A stretch of DNA of 64,000 nt, taken from the NCBI GenBank assembly GCA_029844215.1, contig CM056732.1:26227501-26291500 (forward strand), given 5' to 3'. The translations under genes were made by a program, and so were the position numbers. Numbering within the stretch: position 1 is the stretch's first letter; every line of letters begins with the position of its first letter. This DNA comes from Przewalskia tangutica (Eukaryota > Streptophyta > Magnoliopsida > Solanales > Solanaceae). Below are positions 46,691-58,692 of the stretch, one piece after another. The notes beneath the pieces are model-generated. The model ran no database searches. It was given only the letters and a program-made list of their open reading frames with translations, and was not told the origin of the DNA.

Positions 46691-47498
46691 GCCGTACTCG
46701 GTAATTTCGCAATTTGGATGTATGCCACTACTACTATTTAAGTGTTTCCAAGTTCCAACTATGAATACTTGATCTTATTTATTTATTCATTTGATTTCAA
46801 TATATGATCTTTTGTTTGCTTTCACATATATGTGATATGTGTTATTGGTTGTACTAGTACTTTACCAGCTGAATAAGGGGAGGACATGTGATTCATTATC
46901 TGTAGTTTCCATTTGTCAGGGGTGTAAGAATATGCTATTGATTATTAGCTTCAGCCCTTTTTATTTATTTATAATTATTATCATTATTTAAAGGTGTCTC
47001 CATACCATAGAGAGAATCCAAAAATATCCTTTCCAAATAAAAGAGTCTAAAATACTCAGTGGACCATAAGAGGCAATAATGGGATTGCTTAGTTTTGTTT
47101 TTCTAGTAATTTAATGTTTTTTGTTTTCTTTGCTCCTTGTTTGGAGTGGTTCTAACACCGGGCAAGAGTATTTTGTCTGCTTAGCGCAGTTCATCAAGAT
47201 ATAGCTAATGAATAATCTTCTCATATCAATAGACTAATTAATCCATTTAATCAATCAATTAAATATGCCTCTATTCAAATGTTAATCCATTTAATCAATC
47301 AATCAAATATACCTCTATTCTAACTAAAGTACAATTGTTAGAATTGTTTATGTGAGTTTTCTATATATATATATATATATATATTTCTCTGTTTGGGATC
47401 ATGTTTTTGTTCCAAATGCTAAATAAATAATATTCACTCTAAGGGGATTTTAAATGGTCACTCCCACCTTGTCAGATAACTCATTTCTAATTCTTCTA
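46691..47498. other. AT-rich spacer with a 44-bp tandem duplication and (TA)n
   Basis: No gene. A 44-bp unit starting 'ttaatccatttaatcaatcaa' occurs at 47238 and 47282 with three or four differences. A (TA)n run lies at about 47362-47384. The region ends at the start of the Tekay chromovirus. Confidence 0.6.
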
Positions 47499-50248
47499 TG
47501 TAAACTAAAAAAATAATATAATAATATAATAATGGTATATAAAATAAATATATATATATAATAAAAGAAAAAAAAAAAATAAATGGGATAGATTAGTATT
47601 AAACATAGATAAATATAGATGAAAATAAAATAAAAGAAAATAAAAAAAAAAAAAAAAAAAAACAAAACAACCAAAAATGCTAAGCCCCCTTCCCTTTTCT
47701 CCTCCCCTTTTCATTTTTTCCTTGATCTCTTTGACTTTCCTCCCATAAGTTATGTAATCATCCCCACTTATACATTGTATTTACACACAAACAAAGTACA
47801 TAACATAAAGGTTAGAAAAATCAGAAAAAACAAGTGAAAAGAAGAGGAAAAATACCAAGAGAGAAGAACAAGAAGCAAAATACTAGAGAAGTAAGGATAA
47901 TTTTAGCAACCACACAACAATAATCTTCACACTTACAAGGTGAGTTTTTCTCACTCAGAAATTCTTGGTAACATCCTTTATTTTAAGTTCAATACATGTT
48001 AGAATAAGAATTGAGTATTGAAAAGAAATATTGAACTCTTGATTGTTTAGACAACTAGTTGCGTCATGAACTTTACGAACTGTTCTCACTAAGTTATAAT
48101 TGTTAGAATTTGATGAAATTCGGAATAGTGGTACACCTCTCTATTATGATCATATAGAACCAAAAAATGAGTTAAAATGGACATACGGTTTGAAAGTTAT
48201 CATAGTTCAAAGTTTCTGCCTTAGATTTGGCCGAAATTCGGAAAGGCATAATTACAGACTGTTTTTATTGAGTTTTACTTATTAGAATTATATGAAAATT
48301 TACATGGTTGTAAATATCTCTGTTACGGACAGATATATATAAATATGTATTATAACGGACTTACGAGTTGAGAGTTATTGTAGTTTGAAGTTGCTGCCTC
48401 GGATTCGTCGAAATCCAGAAGGGCAGGACGTTGAAACGTAAAACTGTACTAATATGTGGGGAATATGAAAATTATTTCTAAATGAAAGTTCTAGATCTAT
48501 TTGTTGTGGACATTTCGAGACCTTACGGGGGTCTATCCGACTTACGGATTGAGAGTTATCACTGTTTAAAGTTTCTGCCTTGGATCTATCGAGATCCAGG
48601 AAGGGCAGCGAATAAAAGTGTAAAACTGTACTAAATGGTACAGAATATGAAAGGATGGTTCACAAGGAGACGTGTAGCTCTATGTTCTCGTCGTTTTGAG
48701 ATTTTATGGGGCTTGAACGGGTTTACAGATTAGGAGTTATGACTATTCTAAGATTGAGTGCTGTTTAATAAAAATTCTGCTGAAACAAATTTTATGGGGC
48801 TGTTTTGAGGATAAATTTGTGTTAGTTACCCAAAGCAGTTTTAAATGAAATTTGGTACAGTGAAAGATCCCCGTCTTATCTTAGTTTCCGCTTGAGAAAC
48901 ACCTTAGTTGGAGTTATGGTTAAAAAGTTATAATCGTTACAAGTATGAACGACAGAATGTTGGGAAAGAGTATTATTTATTCGATCTTCTGAAAAATATG
49001 AAAAGTGAATACGTGTTCACATAAATATATAAATATAAACATAATGGATCGGGTTGCACGCCGCAACAAAATGTAAAGTGAATACGCGTTCACAAATACG
49101 TAAATATAATGGATCGGGTTGCACGCCGCAACAAAACGTAAAGTGAATACGCGTTCACAAATACGTAAATATAATGGATCGGGTTGCACGCCGCAACAAA
49201 ACGTAAAGTGAATACGCGTTCACAAATATATAAACATAATGGATCGGGTTGCACGCCGCAACAAAATGTAAAGTGAATACGCGTTCACAAATACGTAAAT
49301 ATAATGGATCGGGTTGCGCGCGACAAAACGTAAAGTGAATACGCGTTCACAAATACGTAAATATAATGGATCGGGTTGCACGCAACAAAACGTAAAGTGA
49401 ATATGCGTTCACAAATACGTAAATATAATGGATCGGGTTGCACGCCGCAACAAAACGTAAAGTGAATACGTGTTCACAAATACGTAAATATAATGGATCG
49501 GGTTGCACGCCGCAACAAATATGAAAGATGAATACATGTTCACCTATATATAAATATGAAAAGTGAATACGCGTTCATAAATATATAAATGTAATAAACA
49601 TGTGGAAATGCAGGGGAATGTCTTAACGTACAATACGGGATAAAATGAAGTGTTAGTTAAACCGAGAATTTCCTATGAGGAGTTGTTGCATATTTAAAAA
49701 TGTTGTAATCTGATATGTTTTACAATATGCTTATTACGTTATAATGTGATTGCGCTTGGAATATTGTGGTGTTACTTTGAATTGCAGGGTAAGGTTCTCA
49801 CTCAGCCCCAGATGGTAGGGCTGACTCTTTATTTAACATGTTTCAGGAAAGCGTGATAGAGGAAAGGCTCCACGCCAAGGCTAGCGATCGTCCCGCAGCC
49901 TCTTGTCATACCAAGTCCATTGTTCCGGGCTTGGTACTCGTCAGGTTCAGAATGTCAGTTCCAATGTCTCGGGAAATGCCCGTGTGGAATGGTCTCCCTT
50001 CCAACTTAGAATAATCTTTGTCAGTATGTCTATGTAGAAACAATACTTGCATGAGCATGGGCTCGCGTTATGTTTTTAATAAAGTCATAAACAAATTTCT
50101 TTTATTGTTATTTTTATTAATAGCTCCGTGTTTGAATATAAGTTCAAATTTCTAAATAAAGGAAATTAAATGGTGCTCCTGGTGGAAAATGATTGTCCAG
50201 GTGCCATCACGCCCTAAGTAAAGACTTAGGAAAAGTCGGGGCGTGACA
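47499..50248 (+). repeat. 5' LTR of the Tekay chromovirus
   Basis: About 2.75 kb ending GGGGCGTGACA just before the PBS. It starts with A-rich, low-complexity sequence and then has three diverged copies of a ~170-bp block with 'gagagttat' and 'aagtttctgcct' (48140-48610). A 65-bp tandem array follows (48998-49600). Confidence 0.82.
48998..49600 (+). repeat. 65-bp tandem array in the LTR, about 9 units
   Basis: 'gtgaatac' starts at 49005, 49078, 49143, 49208, 49273, 49335, 49397 and 49462, with degenerate copies at the end. Spacing is mostly 65 bp, with 73- and 62-bp variants. Each unit has two dyads: GTGAA-tacgcg-TTCAC and GTTGC-acgcc-GCAAC. Confidence 0.92.
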
Positions 50249-50251
50249 AGT

Positions 50252-50263
50252 TGGTATCAAAGC
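50252..50263 (+). other. Primer-binding site of the Tekay chromovirus
   Basis: TGGTATCAAAGC lies three bases after the LTR end and differs by one base from the usual initiator-Met PBS. Confidence 0.88.
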
Positions 50264-50559
50264 TAAACCAGGTTAGGAGATTTTAGGAAGTTTCTTCGAG
50301 TTGGGTGTTTGAACGGTTACTTATTGCGACGGTGTGCGCGCACCTTAGTAATAAGTAAACTAATAACATCCTAAAGTTTCACTTCTTTCATACTCTTCTC
50401 GTGCCTATCTTGAGTCTTTTCAAAGACTTGGTTCTCGTACTACCTCCTTGAGGATTGTGGAAGGAGTGTACAACGATAAAATAACCAGATGTGCGCTGCA
50501 CCGAAAAGGTAGGAGAGGTACGAGATAGACTATGGGGCAAATTTTGTGAGAAGAGGAAC

Positions 50560-51396
50560 ATATCTATACAGGGAAGGACTACAAGTCTAACCCAATATTA
50601 TTTCTCGATGAGGTAGAAAACCCTCGCTTACGAGGATGTGTGGAGACGCATGCCGTCAATTTGGTAATCGCGGTTAGTGGGCGACACGGGTGTGGTGGAG
50701 AAATTTTAGAAGAAATCATTTTCCGATGTCACCACCGATGACGTGGGGAGTTCAGAGCGCGTTCGTGAAAGTACATGCCTAACTCCCGAAAAGATGCGCT
50801 CAAACGTGAGTTTGAACTGTTGTAACAAGGATACCACAATGTGATAGAATACAATACCTAATTCATCCGATTGTCGACATACTGGCACATATTATTCCTA
50901 CAGAAAGGGAGAAGGTCAAAAGAGTTGTTAAGGGTTTAAACCCAAACTTGGAAGAGAAGGTAGTGGCATTAGCCCATTATCGGGCATACCTTAAGATCGT
51001 CGGTATGACAATGAGGGTAGAAGGTTTCGCTAAAGCAAAAAGAGAATATTCACAGAAGAGATTTCGGACGTCAGGATCATTTAACCAGAGTCAAAATCAG
51101 AAGCAGGAGTTTAGTAAGGGATCTTCATGACCGAATCAATCTGTGGGCCAGTCTTATTTCAAGCCTAAGGGGCACAGTTGGTCTAATTACCAAGGTAGCA
51201 AGGACAAGGCCACCAACCCTAACACAGGAGGAGACAAACCGATTTGTAAGATTTGTCAAAGAAAACACACTGGAGAATGTCGGCTCTTAACGAAGACATG
51301 TTATAACTGTGGAGAGTCAGACCACTATGCCAGGGATTGCAAGAAGAGGACTCAAACTCAATCTATTCAGGGGAGGTCAGAAGCAACCACAGCTGC
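50560..51396 (+). pseudogene. Tekay gag, interrupted
   Basis: Recognisable gag text begins before 50850 (HIIPTEREKVKRVVKGLNP..LEEKVVALA), continues through VEGFAKAKREYSQK, and has a zinc knuckle CYNCGESDHYARDC (CX2CX4HX4C, 51300-51342) preceded by CKICQRKHTGEC. Stops occur (e.g. 51128). The frame is cut at 51396 by the Athila-like element and resumes at 60041 (QGNQPRQSQGGQQPN). Gag binds genomic RNA and forms the particle; this copy is non-functional. Confidence 0.85.
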
Positions 51397-52796
51397 TGAT
51401 GCGCGAAAAGATGCACACACTTAAACGCAAGTGCACGTTATCGTGACAAGTAATATAGTCCTGGTAAGACCGAATATCGTCCACAAGGATTAGGGTTCAA
51501 GTACCAACTATCTATCTTTTGGTATCTATTTGGTGATTGATATTTGAGTTTGTGGTTTATAACTAGTAATTATAAAAGCTAATTTAACTATAGGTTTATT
51601 TCAGTTGTGATGGGAATAGGGCTTCCACGCCTCCTCTCTATCCGCTTATGTTACTTATTAATGCAATAACTTATGGTCTTCTTCTTTTGGAGAAAGCAGG
51701 TTTACGAAATCGTTTTATACTCCCGTTAGGGTTATATAAACACTCAACCCCAGTATTGCACATTACCTACCTTTCGGTGATAAGGATAACTCTATAGGAG
51801 GATTAAGAACAAAAACCTAGTTAACCGTCACGCACCATGCGCAAAATTAGGGTTTTAAGCCTCTCATTAACGCTACATAAATAATTGAGGTATTTTCATC
51901 CCCAATCCAAGAATGTCTACCCAACTTACAGCATATTCACAATCCCCTCCTTTCGGAGTCTGATTAGAAATCATATAGTGATAATTAGTTGTCAATTAAC
52001 TACCTAGCATTCAATTCAAATATTGGATAGATCTCAACAAGAAGAAGAATAACCATAAGCATGCATTAAATCATAACATAAGTTTCTAGAGATTCAACAT
52101 GGAAAGCCCTATAGAAGAATTAGTTTCTAGCCATTGACATGACAAAAACTAATTCAAGGTTCATCATACAAAAACTGAAATAAAAGAAAAGAAAAGGAAA
52201 AGAAATTACTAAACTATGGTCTCCAATCTCCAAGCAAGAAGCCTTGTGTTGTGCAAGAAGGGGAACCCTTAAAAACTGCCTAGGGTTCTCCTTTTATAGG
52301 CTGAAAACCGCCTCAACTTTTCCCTGCAGGCCTGGCCCAAAATCCGTCTGAAAACCTTATTTTTCCGCGTCGGCGCCGCGGCCCTGCAGACAGGCGCCGC
52401 GGCGCCGGAACTTCTGCAATCCGTCGGATGATTTGGCGTCGCGGCGCTGCAACTTCTGTAGCTTCTCGGATGTTTAGACGCCGCGGCCCTGCACCTGCTG
52501 TCATGAGGCGCCGCGGCGCTGAGTCTTCTACAGCCTCTTCGAATAGTGGCGCGCGCCTCGCTTCGATGCGGGAGGCCGCGCGATCTGGGTTTCAGCCTCG
52601 TTCGCCACTTTCTCTGTTTTTAGCTCCGGAATCTCCTCTTTTGCCCTCTTTTAGCTCCTTTTCCGCCATTTGGCCATTTTAACCACTTTGACTCAAAAGA
52701 AAGGAAAACTATCCTAATACGACACTTATATGTGCAAAACGGGACAAAAGACTAACTAAAACTGACTCAAAAGGTGTATATAAAATACACCGATCA
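51397..52796 (-). repeat. 3' LTR of the Athila-like element
   Basis: This 1,400-bp LTR matches 58693-60040 nearly base for base in its AT-rich parts. The GC-rich island (52365-52590) has four to five GGCGCCGCGGC-type boxes spaced by 'aacttctgcag..tcggatg' segments. A TATA element (TTTTATATACACC on the minus strand, ~52776-52788) lies close to its 5' end. Confidence 0.92.
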
Positions 52797-53983
52797 AATA
52801 CCCCCAAACTTAACATTTGCTCGCCCTCGAGCAAAGATAAGAACGAAAATAAAAGACTCACTGTCATTGATTACTTTTGCTGCATTAGTGTTAACTAGAA
52901 AAACATGAAGGTTAGCAAAATAATATGCAGGAACATATAGCATGATATTTCAGCACATTTAAGCTAGATATTTCGCAAACTCATATTCATCATGGTTAAC
53001 GGAAGTCAATATACTAAATCATGCATGAGAATTCAAAAATCCTATGGCATGCTTACTTGCTATTCTCCACTAATTCTGGATATGCATAAAAGAGATCTTC
53101 AGGACTTTAAGGGTTGTAATGTAGGCTTAGGTATACGTAGGTAAAAATAGGCATTTTTGGCTCATTTCGTGTACCATAAGCTCTTCAACTTTTCAGTATT
53201 TCCCTTTTCTTTTTGTTCTTTTCTTCATTTCAATTCTATCTTTCCCCTCTTTTGTTTTGGGAGAGTGAAGTATATAAAAATGACAAGCACCCCCAAACTT
53301 AGGCTTTTGCCTATTTCTTATTACTTTTTTTTTATTGGGGTGCAACAGGCTTATTCACTCTTTTTGTCTCTTTTTTTTAACACAATGTATTCCACTAATT
53401 CATATTTTTACTTATGGCACAATTTGTGGGAATATAGAGTGTCAAAGAAGAAGTTTCAATATTTGGCTCAATGGGGCTGACTAGGGATCTTTTTAAAGTC
53501 CGGGATAGAAAAGAATGGTAAGAATTGGCTATCAAAGATATGCCTGAGTCATCTCCCTAACATGCATATCCTAACTATTTCGCCTCAAATAGCAAGAAGT
53601 CATAACACATAAGTATTTATCCTTTAACATGCATAATTCAAGCAAGAAACTCCAACTAGACAGATTCTGTGAGTTTTTGGCATATCTAACCTAAGTGTTT
53701 AGATAGTTGCTTCAATTCCGTTACATTATTCCACCTTACTTCACTAGGTGTTTCTAGCAACTACAACATTCATGATCTTTGACAGGCAATTATGACTCAA
53801 AAAGAAAAAATTTTGGTGACTCAAAATAAACATAAAACAATCAAAAAGACTTAAATAAAACATATCATGACACAAATAAACAAGATACACATAAAACACC
53901 CCCAAACTTAAATCACACATTGTCCCCAATGTGTGTAGACTCAAAGACACTAAAAAATAAAATAAAACACTTACAGACTTTGG
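52797..53983 (-). other. 3' UTR of the Athila-like element with the polypurine tract
   Basis: Non-coding on the element strand. The true polypurine tract AAGTTTGGGGGTATT (52797-52811, minus strand) abuts the 3' LTR. Identical AAGTTTGGGGG words recur at 53290-53300 and 53899-53909. The plus-strand ORF at 53157-53480 has no supporting motif. Confidence 0.75.
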
Positions 53984-55182
53984 CTAAAATGGTGGTGGTG
54001 GTGGTGGCGGTGGATAATGCATCGACCATTGGTTGAACAGGGAACTCATCTCGTCATACTGCTGGTGCAGCTGTTGCTGCTCCTGCCTCAATTCTTGTTG
54101 ACCTTGTCGCAACTCATGATGTCCCTGTCTCAACTCATTTTGTCCTTGTATCAATGTGCCGAAATGTTGCATCATCATTCTCTGATTCTGGAGCACTTGC
54201 TCCATCATCGGCACTGGAGATTCTGCTTCTGTGGTTGGCTGGTGGCTAGGTCCTGCCGCATATTGAGCCCCTATTTCAGGCTCATCCTCGTTCATTGCGG
54301 CCTCTGCTGCTGCTGCTGGGTGTACTCTCCGTCTGGCTGCTGGGGGGCTTGGGTCTGGGAAAGAGTGTACTATCCCACAGGACACCGGCAGTTGGTTTCT
54401 CTCATGAGTGTCAGTGGGTAGAGTTGGGACCCCTCGGAAAGCGCATAGACTAGTGATAAGTGAGCCGTGTCCCAATCCACCTGTTGTCACCAACCTTCTG
54501 ATTTCTTCAATGCTCTGTACTATCTTTTTCCCCACATCAATCGTCATTCCCCTCATAATTCCATATATCAGTTTAATCCTATCCTCTGGCACTCTGGTGA
54601 AGTGCGTGGATGGAATAATGCGGGCGCTGACGAAATATAGCCAACCTTTGGCTGCTTTGTTGAATTGACACCTGTTCAGTGCTCTTGACCCATTTCTTCC
54701 AATATAAAAACAGCCCCATGGTAGCTCACGGTGTCTGCAACGACATTCCAGTCGATGCGGTCGGTGCTTCTAGACCATGTTCTAAAGTGATTCCAATCAC
54801 TTCTTTCTTCAACATCAACCGTCTTCAATTGTGCATTTACATCCTCTCATCACGATACATAAACTCCCATAACAAAGCATCCCCTTTCCACCTTCTCCGG
54901 AAAGTTGACATAAAATTCACGCACCATTGTTGTATTCACTGGTGTTATCTTCTCCGGATTTACGAATCTCCTCCACCCTCTTAACTCAATCATCGCCCGA
55001 ATGGGCTCATAAACATCTTCTTCCCCATATGACTCCCTCTGGTAGTCCATTCCCCTTTCTGGTATTAAGGGTCTGGTATCAAGCTTTTTGTATCTTTGGA
55101 AGGCTTGGTAGCTCACAAACCTAGTATCATCGTATTGTGGGGTTGGGGTGGATGTGGAGCCTCTTCTCTTCCTGGTGGCCAT
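53984..55182 (-). pseudogene. PTPD-type ORF of the Athila-like element (one frameshift region)
   Basis: It starts MATRKRRGSTSTPTPQYDDT at 55182 and reads RFVSYQAFQRYKKLDTRPLIPERG, a pattern of the 'putative plant transposon protein' family (PF20167-like) found beside plant retroelements. The frame is lost near 54850 and recovered before 54640 (KAAKGWLYFVSARIIP). It then runs to 53984 through VGKKIVQSIEEIRRL and a heptad-like Gln/Glu/Leu/Arg repeat (ELRQGHHELRQGQQELRQ), and ends in poly-Pro. The C-terminus looks coiled-coil. Role unknown; its place after pol is where some Athila elements keep an env-like or extra ORF. Confidence 0.7.
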
Positions 55183-56068
55183 GGTTAAAACAGTTTCTGG
55201 AGCTTACAATTTAGTGGCACAAATGTTTCCTACACAATCAACAACTAGCAGCGAACACAACACCCCCAAACTTCAATTCTTCTACCCAATACCCACACTC
55301 CTTTTCTACTCTTTTCTCCAAACTTCACAATCAACTTTTCAGTACCCAAACTACTTCAACTACAATACTCCTTCAAACTACTACCTCCTGTGACTTCAGT
55401 AAAGGACTCAAGAACATAGAAGATTCAAGTTGTTCTTGTTTCAATTGGTGGTTTGAGGCTATGGAATGGAGCTTTGTTGTTTGAGATAGCTAAGGGTTTT
55501 TAGGAATTTAAGAGTTTTGGTTGTGGTTGGGTTGGGTTTGTGGAGGATTTGTGGGAAAGTTTTTGGAATTTCGTGGGTTTTTGGAGAGGGAGAGTTAGGT
55601 TTTTGAAATTGGAATTGGGGAAAGATCTGGTTTCTGGGCGCTTTACGCTTCGATTCAGTTGGCGCCGGCCGCTTTTAGCCGCGGCGCTAATCTGCACTCG
55701 CCGGGACTTTATGCGCCGCGGCCATTCTGGCGGCGGCTAAACTTGGCAAATTTTACGGAATTTTGCGCGCGCTCGTTCACGGCATGGCGCTTAAACTCTG
55801 CGCATGTTCGATTCTTTTGGCGCGCGGCCTGCTCTGTCTGTGGCCTACCCGCTTACTCGAAATCGGCTTCGTTGACTTTTCGTCCTCCAGTTTATTTGCC
55901 TGTACCTGTCAATAACACAAACACAAGACCCCAAGACCGTGAGACTGTTCTAGGAGAAATTAAAATAATCTAAAGACAAGAATTGAAATAACATAATTGA
56001 AAATGTTGGGTTGCCTCCCAAGTAGCGCTGTCTTTAACGTCTTTTAGCCGGACGCACGTTCCTTAGCT
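55183..56068 (-). other. Athila interior spacer with GC-rich island and 'gggaggcaaccca' motif
   Basis: The conserved Athila string 'ctacttgggaggcaacccaac' (minus strand, ~56000-56022) follows the protease. A GC-rich island with GCGCCGCGG/CCGCGGC boxes (55655-55830) resembles the one in the LTRs. A fourth AAGTTTGGGGG copy lies at 55263-55273. There is no coding evidence in the spacer. Confidence 0.65.
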
Positions 56069-56617
56069 TTAATAACCGTGGGGTGGATCAAGCCCCCAAC
56101 TAATCCATTTCCTCCATATTTTGCATTTTCTTTTTCTTCTTTTCTTCTTAGCTTTATCAGTAAGAGGGAGTTCAGGAACACATACCTCCTTTAGTGGAAT
56201 TTCGGCAAACCATGCCTGCTTTCTTGGGCTCATCTCTCTTTGGTTGACTTGTATTGGCTCGCAGGGGGGTTTGATGGTGCTGATTGCAAAGCACCCACTC
56301 ATGGTTGGTGGCTCAATGATGTGTTTAAAAACTTTAAACACCATTTCTTCATTCTCCACCCTTAATGTTAACTCTCCTCTTTCAACATCAATCAAAGCTC
56401 TCCCCGTTGCTAGGAATGGCCTCCCCAATATGATAGGAATTTCCGCATCTTCTTCCATATCAAGAATGAGGAAGTCTGCAGGAAAGAAGAATTTTCCTAC
56501 TTTCACAATTACGTCCTCAATCTTGCCTCTTGGATGAACCACTGTCCTGTCGGCCAGTTGCAGGCTTACTGTGGTTGGTTTGGCCTCACCCAACTCCAAT
56601 ATTTTAAATACTAACAA
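56069..56617 (-). CDS. Athila-type retropepsin (aspartic protease) fragment
   Basis: The frame reads LQLADRTVVHPRGKIEDVIV, then KFFFPADFLILDMEED and IPIILGRPFLATGRALIDV, GELTLRV. These are the flap and C-terminal blocks of Athila/Tat-like retropepsins (ILGRPFLATG.A.ID). The N-terminal catalytic D-T/S-G part is not in this 182-codon frame and must lie further upstream in damaged sequence. In a full element RT would follow directly. Here the frame ends in KKKRRKRKCK and a stop at 56069, and the element jumps to its 3' spacer, so pol has been deleted. Confidence 0.85.
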   Translation of the reverse strand: MLVFKILELGEAKPTTVSLQLADRTVVHPRGKIEDVIVKVGKFFFPADFLILDMEEDAEIPIILGRPFLATGRALIDVERGELTLRVENEEMVFKVFKHIIEPPTMSGCFAISTIKPPCEPIQVNQREMSPRKQAWFAEIPLKEVCVPELPLTDKAKKKRRKRKCKIWRKWISWGLDPPHGY

Positions 56618-58512
56618 GGCATGATTTATACTCGCCCTAAATCACATAAAGCTCTGTTGCAAGTCACCCCGCCATGTGCAAGGTAGTGTAAAGCTTCGGG
56701 ATCCTTTAGTTTTGGTGGAAACTTCTACGCAAGATAGCACTACACTCTTACATTAGTGCTACTATCTCATATTCCGCCAGCTTCTTCTTTTTCCCCAAGA
56801 TCTCCTTCATAAACTTGAAATAGGAGGGCATCTGCTCTAATGCTTCTATGAAAGGTATGTTGATATGCAGCTTCCTAAATGTCTCCAAAAATTTGGAGAA
56901 TTGTTTATCAACCGCCTTTCATTTGTAGTCTCAGGAAAAGGGATCTTCTATGTATACTCTTTCTCTGAGTTTTCTACTACTCTGTGGGCTCAATCACCTT
57001 CTTTTTCTAACTCGCCTTCTTCTCAACTACTAGTGAGGTATTCCGCTCCAACTGTTCGCTTCTCAATTCACCGCTCGGCATTGCTCCCTTGGATTTACCT
57101 CTGTGTTGCTTGGCAATGTCCTCGCTCTTTGTTTGCTGCTTTGCTAGCTGACCCACTTGTGTTTCAAGTTCTGAATGAGGATCTAGCACATCATGGGCGG
57201 AGTGCAGGCATTGGCAGTCTTTATCGCTGTTGCTACAGCTCGTCGACTTTTCTTCTGAACCGGTGCATTGCTGAGGTGTGGGGCTTGAATGAAGCGGCTG
57301 ATTCTGCTGGATTACGATGCGGCCTCGTATTGGTTCGCTGCCCTGGTATTGATTCTGTTGCCCTTGGTATTGGATTCTGCAGTTACAGTCCATGAGAAAT
57401 TTGGGTGGTTCCTCCACCTTGGATTATAAGTGTTAGAGTAGGGGTTGTTCTGTTGCCTCGATAATTACCTATGGCACGACACTCTGCTGCTCCATTGGTA
57501 TATTGTTGGGATCGGTGAAGGACACCTATCAAATGTATGTGGGCACCACATATCTCATGCCTTTAGGCATCTGCGCATTCATCGACATTTGTATGTTCTG
57601 CAATTGTTTCGCTAAAAAGGGCACTTGGGCATTCAAGCGTGATAGCATCTATTTCGTGGACTCCCATGCTCTTCTCCCACTTGTCGACCTCTCTACGTGA
57701 CATGGTTGTTAGTGGCCATATCTTCTAATAACTCATGAGCGCCGTGGGTTGTTTTCCTCATGAATGCTCCACTTTCGCTGCATCTATAATGGTTACGGTT
57801 GTCGCTTCAACCCGTTGTAGAAGATGTGGACCAAGTTCCACAACTCAATGCAATGGTGTGGGCACTTTCTCTGTAGATCTTTGAACCTTTCCCAAGCTTC
57901 ATATAAGGACTCTCCATCCGCGGTAGAAGTTGTTAAACTCCCTCTCGGTTCTTTGCTTTACGGGAAAGAACTTGGATAGGAATTTACGTGCCATTTCGTG
58001 CCATGTAAAAATCGAATCGGCGTGAGAATTCAATCATACTTTTGCTCTATCCACGAGTGAGAAGGAAAGAGCCTCAATCTGACGGCATCATCGATGCGCC
58101 GTTATATCGAAAGTTGCACATAGCTCCAAGAAATTCGCTATGCGTATGTGGATCCTCCGATGGCGATCCTCGAATTGCACGTGTCTTTGTACCATGCTCG
58201 AGAATCGCGGTTTTATCTCGAAATTGTTGGCTCTATGTAGGGAGCCTAATGCACGTGCTCCATTCACTCTTGGCAAGACATAGTCCCCAAAATCCTTTAC
58301 GGCTGGATTTGGACTCTCTCCACGCCTATTGACATTTGCCGAGGCACTCGGGTTAGGTTGATTTTCACCTAACCCCTCTCATCATGTTATTGTTTTGACC
58401 TCCGTCCATTTCTATCAAAGTTGCAATCCGATTCTTTCTGCTTTGCGGAGTTTTCTCAATCTCTGGATTGAAGGGAACAAGAGTGTCTGCTCCTCTTCTC
58501 CTTCGCATAAAC
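56618..58512 (-). pseudogene. Athila-type gag, decayed
   Basis: Minus strand, starting about 58508: MRRRRGADTLVPFNPEIEKT, then IATLIEMDGGQNNN. Further: PRVNGARALGSLHRANNFEIKP and FLELCATFD (58088-58276), ARKFLSKFFP (~57990), LETQVGQLAKQQ (near 57160) and ELRSEQLERN. These match Athila gag order (basic N-terminus, retrotransposon gag domain, then the 'LE.QVGQLA' linker before protease). Many frameshifts, small deletions and stops. The plus-strand ORFs at 56865-57395 and 58042-58332 are shadows. Confidence 0.82.
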
Positions 58513-58669
58513 TGATTTCCTGAAATAGATCAAAAACAAACAACCAATCACGGTACCTCAAATTTTCTGAAAATAATAAAAAAAACGTAAAAATTAAAAA
58601 TAACAATAAAAATTAAACACCAAATTAGAAATTAAAAATAGACAAATTTGATATTGAACTATGCCTAAT

Positions 58670-58689
58670 CCCCGGCAACGGCGCCAAAA
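58670..58689 (-). other. Primer-binding site of the Athila-like element (tRNA-Asp type)
   Basis: On the minus strand TTTTGGCGCCGTTGCCGGGG follows three to four bases after the 5' LTR end (...GCGCATCA AG). This is the classic Athila PBS, complementary to tRNA-Asp. Confidence 0.92.
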
Positions 58690-58692
58690 ACT

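Noticed and set aside
47450..47714. Phe/Tyr-rich membrane-like ORFs on the minus strand
   Set aside because: Low-complexity A/T sequence of the Tekay LTR start.
52313..52682. GC-rich ORFs on both strands
   Set aside because: They are in the GC island of the Athila-like LTR and are not preserved in the partner LTR.
54017..54421. Leu-rich plus-strand ORF (134 codons)
   Set aside because: Antisense shadow of the Gln-rich PTPD ORF.
56121..57395. Plus-strand ORFs of 138 and 176 codons
   Set aside because: Shadows of the Athila protease and gag on the minus strand.
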